A stretch of 64,000 nt of DNA from Frankia sp. RB7. GTDB taxonomy: Bacteria; Pseudomonadota; Alphaproteobacteria; Rhizobiales; Xanthobacteraceae. The stretch spans positions 1 through 64,000 of the forward strand of contig JAUEPE010000003.1 in the NCBI GenBank assembly GCA_030403585.1, in the 5' to 3' direction. This document shows positions 34,541-43,375 of this stretch, one piece after another (positions within the stretch are counted from its first letter, which is position 1; every line of letters starts with the position of its first letter). A model generated the notes under the pieces. That model made no database searches. It had not been told where the DNA came from and saw only the letters and a list, made by a program, of their open reading frames with translations. A program made the translations under genes and the position numbers.

Positions 34541-35185
34541 ATGGCTGGTCGTCGAAGTCGTTCAGTTTCCTCACGAAAACAGCCGCAACAGGCCCGCTCC
34601 AACGAGCTGGTGGTGGCCATTCTGGATGCCGCTGTTCAGGTCCTGGCGAAGCAAGGGGCGCAGCGTTTCACCACTGCGCGGGTGGCGGAGCGGGCCGGGG
34701 TGAGCGTCGGATCGCTCTACCAATATTTTCCGAACAAGGCGGCAATCCTTTTCCGCCTGCAAAGCGACGAGTGGCGAAGCACGAGCGAACTCCTGCGCGG
34801 CATTTTGGCGGAGCAGACCAAGCCGCCCTTGGTGCGCCTGCGCGCGCTGGTCCACGCCTTCATACGCTCCGAATGCGAAGAGGCTGCGATCCGTGGCGCG
34901 CTCAGCGATGCCGCGCCGCTCTATCGCGATGCGCCCGAGGCGGAGGAAGCACGCGCGGCCGGCGAGGGCATCGTCGCAGCCTTCATGCGCGAAACGCTGC
35001 CAAACGCCTCGGAGGCGACGCGCGAACTCGCGGGAGAGCTGATCAAGACGACGCTGGCGGAGGTCGGCAAGCGGTTCTCGGAAACGCCGCGCAGCGAGGC
35101 AGAGATCGCACGTCGTGCCGACGGGCTGGCCGATATGTTCTGCGCCTATCTCGACGAGCTTGCACGCCGCGGAAGTCATTCCTGA
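34541..35185 (+). CDS. TetR-family transcriptional regulator
   Basis: A 214-residue repressor with a basic N-terminal arm (RRSRSVSSRKQPQQARS). The HTH is ARVAERAGVSVGSLYQYFPNK at ~residues 47-67 and the C-terminal ligand domain is acidic. GGGAGGA lies four bases before the ATG. It is divergent from the O-methyltransferase gene it probably controls. The ligand is unknown. Confidence 0.9.
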   Translation: MAGRRSRSVSSRKQPQQARSNELVVAILDAAVQVLAKQGAQRFTTARVAERAGVSVGSLYQYFPNKAAILFRLQSDEWRSTSELLRGILAEQTKPPLVRLRALVHAFIRSECEEAAIRGALSDAAPLYRDAPEAEEARAAGEGIVAAFMRETLPNASEATRELAGELIKTTLAEVGKRFSETPRSEAEIARRADGLADMFCAYLDELARRGSHS

Positions 35186-35276
35186 CATCTGCGTTTGCGG
35201 CCCAATATCGTTTCGGATTCCGTGGGATCATGGGTTAGCCTTGCATCGTCCCTGATCCAAGCTCGAGTGCCGCGCC

Positions 35277-35918
35277 ATGCATGTCCTTCGGCCCCAGTTC
35301 CACATCGAGGAGCAGCGCGCGCTGGAATTTGCGGGCCGGCGCGGCTTCGGCGTGATTGTAGCGGCGGATGCGAAGGGCCCGCGAGCCTCGCATGTGCCGT
35401 TCGTGCTGGATCAGTGCGATGGACGAACGATCGTGCAGATCCATTTCACGGCAAAGAACCCGCTGGTCGAGCTTGCCGACGGCGTCAGGCGCTTCCTGCT
35501 GATCGTTGCCGGCGACGATGCCTATATCTCCAATGACTGGTACGCCTCGCCCGACAATGTCTCGACCTGGCTGTACGAGGCCGTGCACCTGTCGGGTGTG
35601 GCGCATCTGCGTGGACTGGACGAGAACCGCGGTCATGGTGACGCGCTGCTCGCGGTCTCGGAAGCGCGGCTACCAAAACAGCCCCGGGACCTCCAGCAGA
35701 TGGAGCCGGGCAAGCGCGAGAGCATGCTGGCTGCGATCCGCGTCGTCGATCTCGTGGTCGATCAAATCGAAGGCCAGGCCAAGCTCAACCAGCACAAGAG
35801 CGACGCGGACTATGTCGCGGTCGCCGATCAATTGGGGCGGTCGGAGGAGACCGGGCACCGGAGGCTGGCGCGGAAGATGCAGGCGCTGCGGCCGGGGCTC
35901 CGGTACGATTTTTCGTGA
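35277..35918 (+). CDS. PaiB-like FMN-binding protein
   Basis: A 213-residue protein of the PaiB / negative transcriptional regulator family, with a split-barrel FMN-binding fold. Landmarks are HVPFVLDQCDG, HFTAKNPLVE, and a Trp-rich segment SNDWYASPDNVSTWLYEAVHL. In Bacillus PaiB represses degradative enzyme and sporulation genes; the Gram-negative members may instead be flavin or PLP oxidases. It is followed 48 bases later by a pyridoxal kinase gene, which fits a link to B6 metabolism by context. Confidence 0.85.
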   Translation: MHVLRPQFHIEEQRALEFAGRRGFGVIVAADAKGPRASHVPFVLDQCDGRTIVQIHFTAKNPLVELADGVRRFLLIVAGDDAYISNDWYASPDNVSTWLYEAVHLSGVAHLRGLDENRGHGDALLAVSEARLPKQPRDLQQMEPGKRESMLAAIRVVDLVVDQIEGQAKLNQHKSDADYVAVADQLGRSEETGHRRLARKMQALRPGLRYDFS

Positions 35919-35966
35919 TCCGGGCTACCCTTGCTTCATCTAACGATTGACCCTACGGACCTCTGC

Positions 35967-36779
35967 ATGCTTGTCATCTCGATTCAAAGCCAGGTGGTCC
36001 ACGGCCATGTCGGCAACAGCGCGGCGGTCCACGCGATGCAGGCGGAGGGCGTCAACGTCGCAGCGGTGCCGACGACGCTGCTGTCGAACCATCCGCGCTA
36101 TCCGACCTTGCGTGGACGGGTCCTCGACGCCGAGCTGGTCGCCGATCTGCTGCGAGGTGTCGAGGAGCGAGACCTTGTCGATGAGGCAGCCGTGCTCGTC
36201 ACCGGCTATCTCGGTTCGCCGGACAACGCCGTCGTCATCGCCGATTTTGTCGAGCGAGCGCTGTCGCGCAATTCGAAGCTCGTCTATCTCTGCGATCCCG
36301 TCATCGGCGACGACGGCCGCGTCTATGTCGCCGACGGCATTTTGGATGTGGTGCGGCACCGCCTGTTGCCGGCCGCACATCTGATCACGCCGAACCAGTT
36401 CGAGCTCGAGCTGCTCTCCGGCGTCAAGATCGCAGACACGGATGGCCTGCGGGCTGCAGCGGCTGCACTTACGGGGCAACGCCGGATCGACGTCGTTGCC
36501 ACCGGCTGCACGCTCGCCGACACGCCGGTGGGACAGGTGGAGACGATCCTATGTGCTGACGGGCAATTGTCGCGCTTTGCGACGCCGCGGCTGCCGATCC
36601 GCCCCTATGGCACCGGCGATCTCCTCACCGGCCTGATCGCGGCGCACCTCGCCAAGGGCACGGCAATCGAGGCCGCGGTGCGGCTTGCGGTCGAGACCGT
36701 CTTTGCCGTGCTCGTTCGCACGCAAGCCGCAGGATCGTCTGAGATGCGTCTCGTGCCGTTGCCGGCATCAGGCACGTAA
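35967..36779 (+). CDS. pdxY: Pyridoxal kinase PdxY-type
   Basis: A 270-residue ribokinase-fold enzyme phosphorylating pyridoxal to PLP. Motifs are ISIQSQVVHGHVGNSAA, ANQ-like ITPNQFELELLSG, and the anion hole PYGTGDLLTGLIAAH with the catalytic Asp. Length is typical. ATG at 35967 begins exactly at the family start. It is in the same orientation as the PaiB gene, and both may be one transcript. Confidence 0.93.
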   Translation: MLVISIQSQVVHGHVGNSAAVHAMQAEGVNVAAVPTTLLSNHPRYPTLRGRVLDAELVADLLRGVEERDLVDEAAVLVTGYLGSPDNAVVIADFVERALSRNSKLVYLCDPVIGDDGRVYVADGILDVVRHRLLPAAHLITPNQFELELLSGVKIADTDGLRAAAAALTGQRRIDVVATGCTLADTPVGQVETILCADGQLSRFATPRLPIRPYGTGDLLTGLIAAHLAKGTAIEAAVRLAVETVFAVLVRTQAAGSSEMRLVPLPASGT

Positions 36780-36787
36780 AACCAGGA

Positions 36788-38122
36788 TCAGGTCGCGCGC
36801 TTCGCTACAGATTGCGCTGATTTCAGCGGTTTTGCCTGGCTCCTCTGGTCGCGCGCGGCCTGCGCCTTCGGCGGCCTTGCGCTGGCTACGGTGCGGGCCT
36901 TCTTCGGCTTGACGTTCGCGGCTTGCTTGCTGTCGGTCGCAGCACCACGCTTGGAGATATATTCCTGACCGTCGATCGGGCCGACATGCGGCGGATCGCG
37001 GCCGAGATAGGGCCGGCCGATGCCCAGCCCCTTGCCATTGGCGTCCACCCACTTCCACAACACCTCGGTCGAGACCCAGCGCTGCGCGCGGTTGTCGCCC
37101 TTGGTGCTGACGATGTCGGCCGCCATGCCATGACCATAACCGCCGCGAAGGCTGCCGCCGTGATAGGAGCGGTTGGAGGCTGCCTTCAGGCCGCTCGCAA
37201 TCTCCTGGCGATAGTCGTCGCGGAACGCGCTGGTGATTCCCGGCGAGAGACCCGCAGCCTCCGCCGCGAGCAGCATGCGAAACAGCTTTTGCTTGAAGCT
37301 CTTGTCCATGCCGCCGATGACGTAATCCATCAACGCCATGTGGACGTGGTCGGCCGCCTTCGGATCCTTCCAGGCAAAATCCTCGTCGACGAGTTTCGTG
37401 AAGCTGCGCATCACGGTGACCATCTTGCCCTTGCGTTTGATGGTGACGGCGCGGCGGTCCTCGACCTTGATCGAATCTTCCTTCGGCGTTCGCTGATAGA
37501 GTGCCCAAAGATAGCGGTCGATGCAGGCATCCATGGCGAAGCATTCATCGAGCACGGCCACGGTATCGGCGGATGGTGATGCCTTGCTCTCAGACACGGG
37601 CCCGCTCGCGATCGCTGCGGGTGACAACGCGTCCGACGGCACAACGTCGCCGGGATCGGCGGACGCGAGTTTGATGGTGGGCTCGGGCGCGGCTTCGCTT
37701 GCGACGGGAGCAGTTTCGTTGATGACGGCGGCAGCCTCGCTTGCGACCGGAGCCGGTTCAGGTGCGATCTGAGGCGCGGGTGAGGGGGCCGCAACCATGT
37801 CAGTCGGATCGGCCGAGGCGAGCTGGATAGCGGGGGCGTGAGTCTCGGGCGGCGGTGTTTCGACCAGCGCCACGCTCGGTATCGCAGCCGCGGCGGCGGC
37901 GATGTCGGCGGTCAGGGCGATGCCATCATCGATCGTCGCCGCGCGCGGGATGTCGGCGAGCTCAAGGCGGGTAAGATCTTTGGCGCGGGAGACGGCGGCT
38001 GCATTGGCGCCGCTGTTCTCGAGCAAAGCAGGGGCATAGGCAGAGAGGGAGAGCGCCAGCCAGCCGACCATCACGGCCGAGGGGCACGAGACCGCCACAA
38101 GAAGAGACCGCCGGTCATTCAT
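36788..38122 (-). CDS. Exported peptidase M15-like (D-Ala-D-Ala carboxypeptidase type)
   Basis: A 444-residue protein with an N-terminal signal anchor (~10-32). A ~170-residue Pro/Ala/Glu-rich linker has internal repeats (IQLASADP and IKLASADP; PVASEAA twice). The C-terminal domain has ITSAFRDDYRQ, GYGHGMAAD and PPHVGP, which match the zinc-binding S-x-H...H-x-x-x-x-x-D...H layout of VanY/M15 enzymes. The tail is Lys/Ala-rich. It would trim peptidoglycan peptides. ATG at 38122 has GGAGG eight bases upstream. The gene converges with pdxY. Confidence 0.78.
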   Translation of the reverse strand: MNDRRSLLVAVSCPSAVMVGWLALSLSAYAPALLENSGANAAAVSRAKDLTRLELADIPRAATIDDGIALTADIAAAAAAIPSVALVETPPPETHAPAIQLASADPTDMVAAPSPAPQIAPEPAPVASEAAAVINETAPVASEAAPEPTIKLASADPGDVVPSDALSPAAIASGPVSESKASPSADTVAVLDECFAMDACIDRYLWALYQRTPKEDSIKVEDRRAVTIKRKGKMVTVMRSFTKLVDEDFAWKDPKAADHVHMALMDYVIGGMDKSFKQKLFRMLLAAEAAGLSPGITSAFRDDYRQEIASGLKAASNRSYHGGSLRGGYGHGMAADIVSTKGDNRAQRWVSTEVLWKWVDANGKGLGIGRPYLGRDPPHVGPIDGQEYISKRGAATDSKQAANVKPKKARTVASARPPKAQAARDQRSQAKPLKSAQSVAKRAT

Positions 38123-38422
38123 GATCCCTGCCTCCAAGGTTCGTCAGCGAACCAGATTGCACAGCCAAGCACGCGGCGCGTCAATTGTTCGGAGGACGAT
38201 GTGGCGGCGCAATGGCGCAAATGCCTTAAAAAGGGCTTTTCAGGCCGGTGTTGCCGGAATGCAACTTTGGTTCCCGAGCGACCGTCACGGCGTGGGGGCG
38301 GGAAAAACAGGTAAAAATCGGCCCTGGATCCTCATCAAATTGAGCTATCTGAGTTTACTCAATCTTGGATTGTGGTGATGCATTGCTCGCGTATCGGCAA
38401 CGTCCGCAGATCTGGGAAGGAT

Positions 38423-38599
38423 ATGCTTGTGAAATTGAAATGCTTGTTGGTTGAGTTCGTGGCCGATGAATCCGGTGCCACAGCGATCGAATACGGCTTG
38501 ATCGCCGCGGGCATCGCCCTCGCGATTATCGAAGTGATCTATGCGCTCGGCACCAATCTCGTCGCCAAGCTGCAAGCATTGGCGACCGCTTTGAAATAG
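38423..38599 (+). CDS. Flp/Fap-type pilin
   Basis: A 58-residue type IVb pilin. The prepilin cleavage region and Flp motif are DESGATAIEYGLIAAGIALA; the Glu at +5 and adjacent Tyr are characteristic. A hydrophobic helix continues to the C-terminus. GGGAAGG lies four bases upstream. It is normally exported by a Tad apparatus; no tad/cpa gene is in the window, so this copy is an orphan. Confidence 0.92.
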   Translation: MLVKLKCLLVEFVADESGATAIEYGLIAAGIALAIIEVIYALGTNLVAKLQALATALK

Positions 38600-38735
38600 G
38601 GCGTTGTCGCCCAAAGCGTCCGGCGCGTTAAACATATCGCTATGCACGGCGTGCGATGTTGCGTTGCAGCAAAGCATGTCGCAATGCAGCAAGCCGGACT
38701 TACATGTGCTCCGAACTTCTCTTTGGAGCATCACC

Positions 38736-38984
38736 ATGAACAAGAAGACTTTGTCGATCGCAGCCGCTGTCCTCGCTCTTGCAGGCACGACTGCCACCTT
38801 CGCCGCCGAGCTGCCGGCTTATGAGGCCAACGGGATTCCGGCCTCGCCCGTGCAGGTTCGCGTGCTCGGCGCCGCCCATGTCGAGCAGCAGGTGACGGCG
38901 CCCGCCACCAGCGTGACGGCGCTCCAGGCCGCCGTGCTGACGCCGCGCAAGCTGAAGACTGCAACCGTGGGCTCCGCCCGCTAA
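38736..38984 (+). CDS. Small secreted hypothetical protein
   Basis: An 82-residue protein with a signal peptide (MNKKTLSIAAAVLALAGTTATFAA). The mature 58 residues are Ala/Val/Thr-rich without cysteine. No family was recognised. It is in the same orientation as the Flp pilin, 136 bases later, but a shared transcript is uncertain. Confidence 0.65.
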   Translation: MNKKTLSIAAAVLALAGTTATFAAELPAYEANGIPASPVQVRVLGAAHVEQQVTAPATSVTALQAAVLTPRKLKTATVGSAR

Positions 38985-39035
38985 GACCGACATTGCACCG
39001 GGCCGGGAGCCTGACGCCAAAACCTTCGCGACGTC

Positions 39036-39064
39036 ATGGCCGGGCTTGTCCCGGCCATTTCTTT
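39036..39064 (+). terminator. Hairpin terminator, repeat-derived
   Basis: ATGGCCGGG-CTTGT-CCCGGCCAT followed by TTCTTT. It probably terminates the small secreted protein gene. The core resembles a dispersed Bradyrhizobium repeat unit. Confidence 0.55.
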
Positions 39065-39246
39065 CATGTCGCGTGTCGATGCGCTGCCTGAGAATCTTTC
39101 GGTAGAAAAATTCCTCGCAATGCGCGGCTTGTGTACCGGCGTTCAAGACGAGTGTGATCTCCTTAATACTTGTTTTGCAGATCGCGGCGCTTGATGCGGG
39201 CGCCGCAAATTGGCGGCCAAGAATCGTTTTCATAATGGAGGCCGTC

Positions 39247-39393
39247 ATGCCTGTTGCGCAGAAAGCCGTTGTTGTCACCAATTCGCCGCGCGAATTCATC
39301 GTCCGGCATGTCGCAATGTTCGCAGCCGCCGCGCTGTTCGTGTTCGTGCTGAGCCTGACTTATGGACTCGATCTCAGCCCAGGCTTCTTCTGA
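39247..39393 (+). CDS. Small single-span membrane protein
   Basis: A 48-residue protein: a short basic N-terminus (NSPREFIVRHV), one transmembrane helix (AMFAAAALFVFVLSLTYGL) and a short tail. GGAGG lies five bases before the ATG. No family was recognised. ATG at 39235 in frame is the alternative. Confidence 0.55.
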   Translation: MPVAQKAVVVTNSPREFIVRHVAMFAAAALFVFVLSLTYGLDLSPGFF

Positions 39394-39479
39394 GCGGACT
39401 TCAATCCGCGTTCTCCCGCGCGCCAGCCCTGCAGGGACGTGGGTTGAGCCGCAACGTCCGCCGACGTACTGCTTGGCCC

Positions 39480-40400
39480 ATGGATCAGCGGACGAGCGGC
39501 GCTGACGCTCTCACTCAAACGAATGATGCGAGGCAGGCGCTTATCGGCGTCCTCTGCGGGCTGTCGGCTGCGCTGTTCTGGGCGCTCGGCTTTGCCGGCA
39601 CGCGGCACGGCCTGAAGGTCGGTTTCACGCCGGTCGATCTTCTGGTGCATCGCTACGTCTGGTCGGGCGTCGCCTTCCTGCCGCTGGTGCTGCGCGCAGG
39701 CGTCTCCGATCTCTGCGGCATCGGCTGGGGGAGGGGCCTTGCGCTGATGGTGCTCGGCGGGCCCGTGATGTCGCTGATCTCCTACACCGGGTTCCTGTTC
39801 GTGCCGCTCGGTCATGGCAGCGTGATCCAGCCGTCCTGCGCGACGCTCGGCGGCCTGCTGCTTGCCGCGCTGTTCCTGAAAGAGAAGATCTCCGCCTCGC
39901 GATTGGCCGGTGCGATCGTGATCGTCGGCGGGCTCGGCGTGATCGGCGCGGAATCGATCGGCCATATCGGCATCGACGGCGTGCAGGGCGATCTGATCTT
40001 CGTGCTGACCGGCTTGATGTTCGCAGGTTTTGGCGCGCTGCTGCGGCACTGGCGCGTCCCGGCGGTTTCGGCTGCGCTCGTCATCAACGTGCTGTCGCTG
40101 CTGCTGCTGCCGATCTACCTCGCGACCGTCGGCCTCGCACATGTCGCTGCGATCGGAATCACCGAGAACGCGATCCAGGCGCTGGCGCAGGGAGTGCTTG
40201 CGGGCCCGGCCGCGCTCTATCTGTTTGCCGTCTCGGTGCAGCGCCTCGGCGTCGCCCGCGCGGCGGTGTTTCCGGCCTGCGTGCCGGCGCTGACGCTGCT
40301 CACCGGATGGCTCCTGCTCGGCGAGCCGCCGACGGCGCTGCAGACCGCCGGCCTCGTCACGGTGCTGTGCGGATTCTACCTGGCGCAGCGGCAGAGGTAG
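39480..40400 (+). CDS. DMT-superfamily (EamA) transporter
   Basis: A 306-residue inner-membrane protein with about ten hydrophobic helices in two EamA repeats (~20-150 and ~160-300). GHGSVIQPSCATLGGLLLA and the duplicated glycine-rich helices are typical. Members export metabolites such as amino acids; the substrate is unknown. ATG at 39480 puts helix 1 near the N-terminus. It converges on a small secreted protein gene. Confidence 0.88.
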   Translation: MDQRTSGADALTQTNDARQALIGVLCGLSAALFWALGFAGTRHGLKVGFTPVDLLVHRYVWSGVAFLPLVLRAGVSDLCGIGWGRGLALMVLGGPVMSLISYTGFLFVPLGHGSVIQPSCATLGGLLLAALFLKEKISASRLAGAIVIVGGLGVIGAESIGHIGIDGVQGDLIFVLTGLMFAGFGALLRHWRVPAVSAALVINVLSLLLLPIYLATVGLAHVAAIGITENAIQALAQGVLAGPAALYLFAVSVQRLGVARAAVFPACVPALTLLTGWLLLGEPPTALQTAGLVTVLCGFYLAQRQR

Positions 40401-40412
40401 AGGGCGCCGCGA

Positions 40413-40706
40413 CTAACCGCTCTTCGCCGGTGGGCTGCAGGTGACGGTGCAGCTGTTGAAATCGCAGACCAGCAACTGCGATTTCGCCGGGCATGCCTTC
40501 AGGCTGCGGATCGGCTTGGGCGTACCACCGGGCGCGACCATCTCAAGCGTCGTGCAGTTGCCGTATCTGGAGCAGACCCCACTCGGGAACACGATGTCGG
40601 TACACCGACAGCTTTGGAAAGCGTTGGCCGGCGTGATGCCGATGAACGCCAAGGACGCGGGGGCCACGATGAGCGACGCGGCCAGGATGAGCTGACGGAA
40701 ATGCAT
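40413..40706 (-). CDS. Cys-rich secreted hypothetical protein
   Basis: A 97-residue protein with a signal peptide (MHFRQLILAASLIVAPASLAF). The mature part has eight cysteines (SCRC, VC, NC, AC, VC, SCTVTC), enough for several disulfides. No family was recognised. ATG at 40706 is preferred because the hydrophobic signal begins there. Confidence 0.65.
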   Translation of the reverse strand: MHFRQLILAASLIVAPASLAFIGITPANAFQSCRCTDIVFPSGVCSRYGNCTTLEMVAPGGTPKPIRSLKACPAKSQLLVCDFNSCTVTCSPPAKSG

Positions 40707-40803
40707 GACGACCTCCCTATGATTGTAAAGTATGCGGCAAGTTACCACAGGGGAGGTGCGGCGCTTGTGAAGCGGCTCACAAGGTCACTCGCGCGACGTC
40801 GAT

Positions 40804-41046
40804 CTAGTCTCCGACCTCGTCCGGCCGCGATCCCCTCATCGAGGATTTCGGCAGCTTGCCGGGTTTCTTCTTGGCTTTTTTGACGGTCGCCTTCGCCAGC
40901 GCCGGTGACTTCTCGAGCCGACGCAGGATATGCTTGATCAGCCCCTCGCGATCGGACTTCTTGTCCAGGGCGTAGTGCTTGATCGTGATCTCGAGGCGAT
41001 CCTTTTTCGGATGATAGTCGTGGTCGAGCGACGGCTTCTTCGACAT
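40804..41046 (-). CDS. Lys-rich hypothetical protein
   Basis: An 80-residue basic protein. ITIKHYALDKKSDREGLIKHILRRLEKS looks folded, followed by a Lys-rich tail (VKKAKKKPGKLPKSS). Nucleic-acid binding is possible from charge alone. No family was recognised. The frame upstream (16 codons) includes no better start. Confidence 0.55.
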   Translation of the reverse strand: MSKKPSLDHDYHPKKDRLEITIKHYALDKKSDREGLIKHILRRLEKSPALAKATVKKAKKKPGKLPKSSMRGSRPDEVGD

Positions 41047-41292
41047 GGACGGAACCCCCTCATGATCCAGCCGGGCTGCGTGCCCTTGTGCCACATCCTA
41101 GCCGGGCCGGGTGGGTTAGCCTACCGCCGGCGTTGCTCTGATAAGCGAAATCGCGAAAACAACCCCATGCACAGTAGAAATCCTTACTGAATTTCGTTTT
41201 TCGGCTAACCAGAATAATGTTTGACCCGTCGGGCAAAACAAGGGCATGATGGCAGGGTCGGCAGGTGCGATGGCCGAGAGCGGATAGCCCGC

Positions 41293-41814
41293 TTACTTGG
41301 CTCCGGACTCGCCCAGATACAGCCAATCCGAGGCCTTCTCCGGCAAGTCGCGATGCAGCCGGTAGAGCTTCAGCCGCCGCTCGAGTTCGAACATGGCCAT
41401 GAGCCGGCCTTCGCGGTGAACTTCTCTTTCGAACGATCCTGTCTGCGTGCCGTAAAAGAGACTGACGATGAGAAGGCTGACGCAGTATCCGACCAGGGCC
41501 TTGTACGTTGTGGTGGTACCAAAAACGTAGACGCTCAATCCTCCGATCAGCGCCAGAACGGCAGGAAGAAGATTGCCGATCGCAGGGCTTCGGCTGATGC
41601 CCGTCAGGAATCCCACGGAGTAACCGACGAGCGCGATGGGAATGCCGGCTGGAAAGTAATAGGCGAGGACCTTGCCAAACTCCGCGACAAATCCCCTGTC
41701 GTCCCTGAAGAAGATGCTGCCGAGCAGCGCCATAAGAACGGCGCCGGCGAAAGCCAGCACAACGGGGTAAAACAGCTCAGTGATCGTGAAGGACGTCGGG
41801 CTGAAGTCTTCCAT
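41293..41814 (-). CDS. Multi-span membrane hypothetical protein
   Basis: A 173-residue inner-membrane protein with about four transmembrane helices (~14-36, ~50-70, ~80-100, ~105-125) and a basic cytoplasmic C-terminus (FELERRLKLYRLHRDLPE). No domain was recognised. It starts three bases after the stop of the secreted protein gene upstream, so the two form an operon. Confidence 0.65.
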   Translation of the reverse strand: MEDFSPTSFTITELFYPVVLAFAGAVLMALLGSIFFRDDRGFVAEFGKVLAYYFPAGIPIALVGYSVGFLTGISRSPAIGNLLPAVLALIGGLSVYVFGTTTTYKALVGYCVSLLIVSLFYGTQTGSFEREVHREGRLMAMFELERRLKLYRLHRDLPEKASDWLYLGESGAK

Positions 41815-41817
41815 GCC

Positions 41818-42183
41818 TCAACCCATGATGTCGCGGTACTTCTTCAGGAAGAAACTTCCGATACCGCCGTCCTCGTTGTCCTCGTCGCGGTAGGGTTGAT
41901 AGACCAACGGAGGCGTCCTTCCCCAACAGAGCGCCCCTGCGGCACACAGGTCGAACTGCTTCTGCTCCTCGTCCGACAGAATTGTCTCGCTGACGGCCTT
42001 GCTGCATATCGACGCGCAGTCCAGGCGCGAGAGCTTCTTTGCAGGCGATTTTGCCTTGGGAACAACGCTTCCCGCCATCGGGTGATCTGGCGGCGTGCCT
42101 CCCGAAGGTGCGGGGCTTTGCTGTGCCGCGGCGCCCGCAATGAAAATCGAGAGCAGACATCCGGCAATGACGATGGAGCGCAT
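41818..42183 (-). CDS. Secreted hypothetical protein
   Basis: A 121-residue protein with a signal peptide (MRSIVIAGCLLSIFIAGAAAQ). The mature part has four cysteines (DCASICS, LCAAGALCW), an acidic stretch (YRDEDNEDGG), and a Pro/Lys linker. No family was recognised. It is the first gene of a two-gene operon with the membrane protein. Confidence 0.65.
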   Translation of the reverse strand: MRSIVIAGCLLSIFIAGAAAQQSPAPSGGTPPDHPMAGSVVPKAKSPAKKLSRLDCASICSKAVSETILSDEEQKQFDLCAAGALCWGRTPPLVYQPYRDEDNEDGGIGSFFLKKYRDIMG

Positions 42184-42331
42184 GGCGTGGGCTCCTCAAA
42201 AATCGGAATGAATTAAAGATCGAATTATTTGCACGCTGGAGGCGAAAGTCAAGCCGATCTCAAGCTGATGGCGATCGATAAGCTGCTCTGACTTGGGTAC
42301 AGCGCGGGTCGAGTGTGGGGCAGAGCACCTG

Positions 42332-43168
42332 TCAGCCCTCCATGAACCGCGCCGTCCCCGAGACCTTGATCGAGCTTCCCTTGGTCTCGCCGATCACGGC
42401 GCGGATCAGCGACCTTGCGCCCATGTCTTCGCCCTGGACGATGTCGATGGCGCCGCCATGCGGCCAGCCGATGTCGCGTAAGTAACCTGCGAACGCGGCG
42501 GCGGCAGCACCCGTTGCGGGATCCTCGACGACGCCGCCGGCGGCAAAGGCATTGCGCACATGAAACAGGCGCGGCGTCTCCGCATTCACCAGCGCGATGG
42601 TGACGAGGCCCGCTTGCTCCATCAGGGCGCGACCGCGTTCGAACTCGTACGTCATGCGCGCGAGCGCGTCGCGCGATCGCAACGGCAGGAGGGCATGATC
42701 GGCGCCGCCGTGAATTTTCGCAGGCCTCAGTTTTGGGTCGAGATCGCCGCTGGCGTAGCCGAACAGATCCAGCAACGCATCCCGCAGCGATGCATCGAGC
42801 GGTGCGCTGTGTGTCGGCGGCGATTGCAGCGCGGCTGCGATGGTGCTGCCGTCGCGCTGTCCCGACACGGAAATGACGGCATCGTTCAGATGCAGCCCAA
42901 AGCTGCGGTCGCCGAAGCGATGCGCGAGCGCTGCGCCGAGCGCGATGGTGGCGTGGCCGCAGAACGGCACCTCCATCGCCGGCGAAAAATAACGCACGCG
43001 CCAGGCCTTTCCGTCGGGCGCGGCAAAGGCCGTCTCCGAAAAGCCGACCTCGGCTGCGATCTCCTGCATCGCCGCCGCATCCGGCAAGGCATTGCCGATC
43101 CAGACGCCGGCGGGATTGCCGCCTGTGTTGCCGTCCGAGAAGGCCGCGATACGGAGCAGGGTGGTCAT
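42332..43168 (-). CDS. PhzF-family isomerase/epimerase-like protein
   Basis: A 278-residue protein of the PhzF/DapF-like fold. Landmarks are GGNPAGVW, the catalytic Glu in VGFSETAFA, GHATIALGAAL, and DPATGAAAAAFAGYL near the C-terminus. PhzF catalyses isomerisation in phenazine synthesis, but most family members have unknown substrates; no phenazine genes are present. The start at 43168 is supported because a hairpin repeat occupies the upstream part of the open frame. Confidence 0.9.
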   Translation of the reverse strand: MTTLLRIAAFSDGNTGGNPAGVWIGNALPDAAAMQEIAAEVGFSETAFAAPDGKAWRVRYFSPAMEVPFCGHATIALGAALAHRFGDRSFGLHLNDAVISVSGQRDGSTIAAALQSPPTHSAPLDASLRDALLDLFGYASGDLDPKLRPAKIHGGADHALLPLRSRDALARMTYEFERGRALMEQAGLVTIALVNAETPRLFHVRNAFAAGGVVEDPATGAAAAAFAGYLRDIGWPHGGAIDIVQGEDMGARSLIRAVIGETKGSSIKVSGTARFMEG

Positions 43169-43209
43169 GAGGTGATCCTGTTGGTTTGACCCTTCGGGCA
43201 AATCAGCTG

Positions 43210-43292
43210 CGTAGGATGGGTAGAGCGAAGCGAAACCCATCGAATAACTGTCGTGGAATGATGGGTTTCGCAAGGGCTCTACCCATCCTACG
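43210..43292. repeat. 82-bp hairpin repeat, copy A
   Basis: CGTAGGATGGGTAGAGC at the left pairs with GCTCTACCCATCCTACG at the right; an inner stem GCGAAACCCATC/GATGGGTTTCGC is separated by a small internal loop. It lies upstream of both phzF-like and fkbM-like genes. Confidence 0.9.
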
Positions 43293-43375
43293 TATCTGAT
43301 CCTACGGAATCAGGATAAGCTCCGCATAAGCTGGCGTTGGGATAGAGGCGTCTACTCTCAGCAGGAGATTCGGTA

